DNA of 64,000 bases from Halonatronomonas sp964558325 (lineage in GTDB: Bacteria > Bacillota > Halanaerobiia > Halanaerobiales > Halarsenatibacteraceae), in NCBI GenBank assembly GCA_964558325.1, contig CAZLCX010000011.1, forward strand, positions 1-64,000. Direction: 5' to 3'. The translations under genes were made by a program, and so were the position numbers. Below, one piece after another: positions 61,031 through 64,000 of this stretch. Every line of letters starts with the position of its first letter. Position 1 is the first letter of the stretch. The notes under the pieces are model-generated. The model had not been told where the DNA came from and searched no databases. It was given only the letters and a program-made list of their open reading frames with translations.

Positions 61031-62461
61031 TTATTTACTGTAATGAATAGCCCCGCCCTCAGTATCTAAGGCGGCCTCATGGATAACCTCTGCTGTTGTC
61101 GGATGGGCATGAATTGTCTCTGCTATTTCATGGGCTGTTAAATTTCTATTAACTGCCAGGGTCAAAGAAGCTATTAGGTCAGTTGCATGCAGGCCAATAA
61201 TACCTGCTCCAATAACCTGGCCTGTCTTTTCTTCTTTGATAATCTTCACAAAACCTCGCCGTTCTCCCATAGCCATCACTTTTCCATTGGCGCTAAATGG
61301 AAAGCGCCCGACTACATAATCAATACCAGCTTCTTTAGCATCTTTTTCACTCATACCGACTGTTGCCACCTCTGGATCAGTAAAGATTGCACTTGGCACA
61401 GCTTTATAATCCATCCGATGCTCGCTCCCAGTAATATTATCAGCGGCAACTATCCCCTGATGGGAGGCGACATGGGCCAGCATTACCTTATCCGTTACAT
61501 CACCAATGGCATAGATCCCATCAACAGAAGTTTTCATCTGGTCATCTACCTTAATGCCACCTCGCCGCTCATTTAATTCAAGCCCTAAAGCCTCTAAATC
61601 AATCCCTGGAAGATTAGGTAACCTGCCAACAGCAATGAGAACCTTATCTGTTATTACATATTTTTCCTGTCCCTCTTCTTCAAAGGCAACCAGCATATTA
61701 TTATTTCTGCCTTCAGTTTCTGCAATTTTTTTAGCCTGACTTGAAGTATGTATATTTATCTTCTTATTTCTGGCTAACTTTGCCAGCTCATCTGTTATAT
61801 CATTATCGGCATCAGGAACTATTGAATCCTGAAATTCAATTACTGTTACCTCAACACCCATATTAGCATATAGAAATGCAAACTCCATGCCAATAACTCC
61901 ACCACCAATCACCACCATTTTTTCAGGCAGTTCTTCTAAATCCAGGGCATCTCTACTGGTTATTACACCTGGTAACTCAGTTCCTGAAATTGGTAAGTTT
62001 GCTGTTTTTGACCCTGTGGCTATAATAATATTTTCAGACTGAAGAATTTTTTCCTGGTCTTCAGCCAATTTTACCTGAACCTGACCTGGTTTATTAAGAA
62101 AACCCATTCCATTATAAATATCTATTTCTTCATTTTCCAAGAGAACTTCAATCCCTTTAACCAGTCTCCTGACAATTCTATCTTTTCTCTTAATTACTGA
62201 AGGCAGGTCAATAGATACCTGGCCCTCTATATTAATTCCAAATTTGCTGGCATCCTGCACCTTATGAAAGAGCTCGGCTGAATGAATCATAGCCTTAGTA
62301 GGAATACAGCCCCAATTTAAACAGACTCCACCTATAGCTTCTTTTTCTACTAAAGCGACCTTTGCACCTTTCCTCGCTGCTCTAATTGCAGCAACGTAAC
62401 CTCCTGGTCCACCTCCTATTACAACTAAATCATAATCCAGACTAGTTCTCGAATTATCCAT
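61031..62461 (-). CDS. lpd: Dihydrolipoyl dehydrogenase
   Basis: 476 aa flavoprotein. FAD site VVIGGGPGGYVAAIRAARKG, redox-active disulfide GGVCLNWGCIPTKAMIHS, NAD site MVVIGGGVIGMEFAFLYANM, and active-site HAHPTTAEVIHEA near the C-terminus. It reoxidises lipoamide in the glycine cleavage system or 2-oxoacid dehydrogenases; neither lies in this window. GGAGGGG before the ATG. Confidence 0.95.
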   Translation of the reverse strand: MDNSRTSLDYDLVVIGGGPGGYVAAIRAARKGAKVALVEKEAIGGVCLNWGCIPTKAMIHSAELFHKVQDASKFGINIEGQVSIDLPSVIKRKDRIVRRLVKGIEVLLENEEIDIYNGMGFLNKPGQVQVKLAEDQEKILQSENIIIATGSKTANLPISGTELPGVITSRDALDLEELPEKMVVIGGGVIGMEFAFLYANMGVEVTVIEFQDSIVPDADNDITDELAKLARNKKINIHTSSQAKKIAETEGRNNNMLVAFEEEGQEKYVITDKVLIAVGRLPNLPGIDLEALGLELNERRGGIKVDDQMKTSVDGIYAIGDVTDKVMLAHVASHQGIVAADNITGSEHRMDYKAVPSAIFTDPEVATVGMSEKDAKEAGIDYVVGRFPFSANGKVMAMGERRGFVKIIKEEKTGQVIGAGIIGLHATDLIASLTLAVNRNLTAHEIAETIHAHPTTAEVIHEAALDTEGGAIHYSK

Positions 62462-62507
62462 CTAATCCCCTCCTAAATTCTTAAATAATCCTAAAAAACA
62501 AACAAAG

Positions 62508-62526
62508 AGCCCGGTCAGACCGGGCT
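62508..62526 (-). terminator. Terminator of the ECF S-component gene
   Basis: 7-bp stem AGCCCGG/CCGGGCT with a 5-base loop, followed on the minus strand by CTTTGTTTGTTTTTT. Confidence 0.88.
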
Positions 62527-62532
62527 AATTAA

Positions 62533-63054
62533 TTAATTGCTCCGACGATATTTTAATACGCCCTTGCCTACCAGGCTAACTAAAATAGCTGCCAGAATAA
62601 CTTCAGGCAGGCCATGAAGCCAGGCGGCTCCAATGGCTGCTGATAAGGGTAAGAAATTTCTGAGAACAGCCAGCCCTAACACCAGAATGGTATTAACCAG
62701 AGTTCCAACAATACCTGCCATTACCAGAGCCAGACTTTCATTTGTATTAGCCAGTGGCCTATAGGTAAAATATGCAAATATACCAATAAAAATCCTCGGC
62801 ACTATAGCTATTAAGGGGTCGGTAAACATCGGTGCCCCTGGTTGTAAAAAACTAAAGACACCAAAGATTAAACCTATCAGGGCGCCAACTATTGGCCCTT
62901 CAAGAACTGCCCCTAAGATTGCCGGTATATGCATAATAGTCGCATTACCTGCCGGGGTTGGTACTGGGATAAAGCCAAGTCGAGTAACTCCTAAGACAAT
63001 TGAAATTGCTCCTAACATTCCTGCTACCACTATTTCCTTTGTTGATATTTGCAA
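62533..63054 (-). CDS. ECF transporter S component (substrate-binding membrane subunit)
   Basis: 173 aa with about six hydrophobic segments. ISTKEIVVAGMLGAISIVLGVTRLG at the N-terminus and GNATIMHIPAILGAVLEGPIVGALIGLIFGVFSF in outline are typical of vitamin-type S components (LIF and HIPA stretches). The substrate is not readable. The TTG start at 63054 follows GGAGG at 7 bases; the longer frame upstream would include the leader hairpin. No energising EcfA/EcfT genes are nearby, as usual for group II systems. Confidence 0.87.
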   Translation of the reverse strand: MQISTKEIVVAGMLGAISIVLGVTRLGFIPVPTPAGNATIMHIPAILGAVLEGPIVGALIGLIFGVFSFLQPGAPMFTDPLIAIVPRIFIGIFAYFTYRPLANTNESLALVMAGIVGTLVNTILVLGLAVLRNFLPLSAAIGAAWLHGLPEVILAAILVSLVGKGVLKYRRSN

Positions 63055-63067
63055 GTTATTTCCTCCT

Positions 63068-63100
63068 ATCATCCCGGTCCTAAAAAAGAATCCAGGTGAT
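63068..63100 (-). promoter_or_regulatory. Leader hairpin upstream of the ECF S-component gene
   Basis: ATCACCTGG pairs with CCGGGATGAT (one bulge) around a 14-base loop; the stem ends at the AGGAGG ribosome site. It could modulate translation. It does not match a riboswitch class that I can recognise. Confidence 0.35.
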
Positions 63101-63120
63101 TTTAGATTTTTTGCATATAT

Positions 63121-63149
63121 ATTATACAACAAATATTTAAATCAGACAA
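63121..63149 (-). promoter_or_regulatory. Promoter of the ECF S-component gene
   Basis: -10 TATAAT (63121-63126), -35 TTGTCT (63144-63149), spacer 17, minus strand; overlaps the 3' end of the PfkB gene. Confidence 0.7.
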
Positions 63150-63966
63150 GTCTGAGATTACTAGCCCCTTCATACTGGCAGGCCTTACCGGCTTTCTCTG
63201 AGGCCCTTTCCAGTAAATCTTTAATTTTATTTCCACTGAAATTTTTATAATACTCAGCTAATAAAATTCCAATAAAAATATCACCTGCTCCAAGATCATC
63301 ATAAATATTACCTTTAAAATATGATTTGATTTCAAGCTTATTTGTTAAGCCCTCATGAATGCATCTTACTCCCTCTTCCCCATTTAATAAAATCAAAGCT
63401 TCCTCTGGAAAAGTTTTTAAAGCGTCAAGCCAGTGATAATTCCTGGCTAAATCTCCTGAAATAAAAAACCAGCTAGTTCCAGGAATCAAATCAATTAATT
63501 CTTCTTTTTTAAAAACAAATGAAGAGTCAAAGGAAAATTTTTGTGATTGGTTTTTAAGATATTTTATTTCATCTATTCCCAGGCTATAAGGGGTTGCATG
63601 GACTAAATCATAATATTCAAGATTAATATTTCTTAGATAATCTAAAGTTATTCCCTGGTCAACTCCTTTATCAACTTCAACTAATTCTGTTGTAAGATCA
63701 GTTCTTCTCCAGACGGCTCTGGCTGTTTCCCCAGGTAATTTTATTATTTTATCCAGATTAAGATTAGTATCATTAAGCCTGGAAATTAATTGTCTGCCTG
63801 GTTGGTCCTTTCCGATAATCCCTAAAAGGTCTACCCTGGATTCAGGATTATTTCTACTAATCGTTAACCCAACATTTGTTGCACTACCACCAACATACTC
63901 TTTACCGCTCTCAAGATAATGATCAATTACAATATCACCGATTGCGAGAACCTTAAATTTATTCAT
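63142..63966 (-). CDS. PfkB-family carbohydrate kinase
   Basis: 274 aa ribokinase-fold kinase. VLAIGDIVIDHYLE at the N-terminus, the substrate-binding GG in YVGGSATNVGL, and the catalytic/anion-hole motif DDLGAGDIFIGILLAEYY near the C-terminus (usually DTxGAGD). It resembles the shorter sugar-amine kinases of the FrlD group, but the substrate cannot be named. The gene is complete; the ribosome site before its ATG is weak. Confidence 0.88.
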   Translation of the reverse strand: MNKFKVLAIGDIVIDHYLESGKEYVGGSATNVGLTISRNNPESRVDLLGIIGKDQPGRQLISRLNDTNLNLDKIIKLPGETARAVWRRTDLTTELVEVDKGVDQGITLDYLRNINLEYYDLVHATPYSLGIDEIKYLKNQSQKFSFDSSFVFKKEELIDLIPGTSWFFISGDLARNYHWLDALKTFPEEALILLNGEEGVRCIHEGLTNKLEIKSYFKGNIYDDLGAGDIFIGILLAEYYKNFSGNKIKDLLERASEKAGKACQYEGASNLRLV

Positions 63967-64000
63967 GATCTCTGGCTTAAAAAGTCAACTATATATTCAA

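Noticed and set aside
63068..63100. Vitamin riboswitch (TPP, preQ1, folate) before the ECF S-component gene
   Set aside because: The leader is only about 60 bases and shows none of the conserved core sequences I know for these classes; kept only as a hairpin.
1..64000. tRNA or rRNA genes
   Set aside because: No cloverleaf-like or rRNA-like sequence was seen in the intergenic regions, most of which are under 300 bases.

Overview
The window reads as a chromosomal segment of an anaerobic, salt-adapted, low-GC bacterium of the Halanaerobiales type. This is inferred from gene content and protein character, not from any marker gene. The intergenic DNA is AT-rich, the proteins are Glu/Asp-rich, and ribosome binding sites are strong (GGAGG/GGTGG) with frequent TTG and GTG starts. 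The metabolism is oxygen-independent: selenium-dependent Stickland reductase, ferredoxin-linked 2-oxoacid oxidoreductase and B12-dependent ribonucleotide reductase. Most genes lie on the minus strand. Three proteins need in-frame UGA read as selenocysteine.

Region by region. 1-7.4 kb: the start of a flavoprotein gene, a TetR-type regulator, then a minus-strand Stickland unit (grdA, grdE, grdB, BCCT betaine-type transporter) and a membrane-anchored MsrB-MsrA fusion with selenocysteine in the MsrA active site. 7.4-14.9 kb: mrfA/mrfB repair pair, several membrane proteins, a YibE/F protein and a PHP phosphoesterase. 15-25.6 kb: glycosyltransferase, cation efflux, phoU-phoR-phoP, a decayed Na/Pi symporter, YkuK, RsmA, transaldolase and a DegS/DegU-like two-component pair. 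25.6-30.9 kb: 2-hydroxyacid dehydrogenase, butyrate kinase, an OYE-type reductase, HPr, D-amino-acid transaminase and TatD. 31-37.6 kb on the plus strand: cysteine desulfurase, thiI, murB, then nrdJ under a tandem NrdR-box promoter.

37.6-51.4 kb is the clearest metabolic island. A five-gene dye-linked proline dehydrogenase complex and P5C dehydrogenase would make glutamate from proline. Glutamate dehydrogenase, a four-subunit 2-oxoglutarate:ferredoxin oxidoreductase, split methylmalonyl-CoA mutase, MeaB and epimerase would carry glutamate to methylmalonyl-CoA, the precursor of propionate. An AraC regulator sits between the two blocks. With the betaine unit this suggests an organism that feeds on the osmolytes of other halophiles. 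51.4-64 kb: an 852-base non-coding stretch with an assembly gap, a metal ATPase/ArsR operon with a clear operator, pcm-rtcB, a tiny-ORF transcription unit, an ABC exporter, an encapsulin nanocompartment with its ferritin cargo, lipoamide dehydrogenase, an ECF S-component and a PfkB kinase.

The least explained signals are four intergenic arrays of degenerate 11-bp tandem units (12.2, 13.8, 51.7 and 52.0 kb), all between a minus-strand stop codon and an intrinsic terminator, and the 57.1-57.55 kb transcription unit that carries only two or three very short ORFs between its own promoter and terminator.
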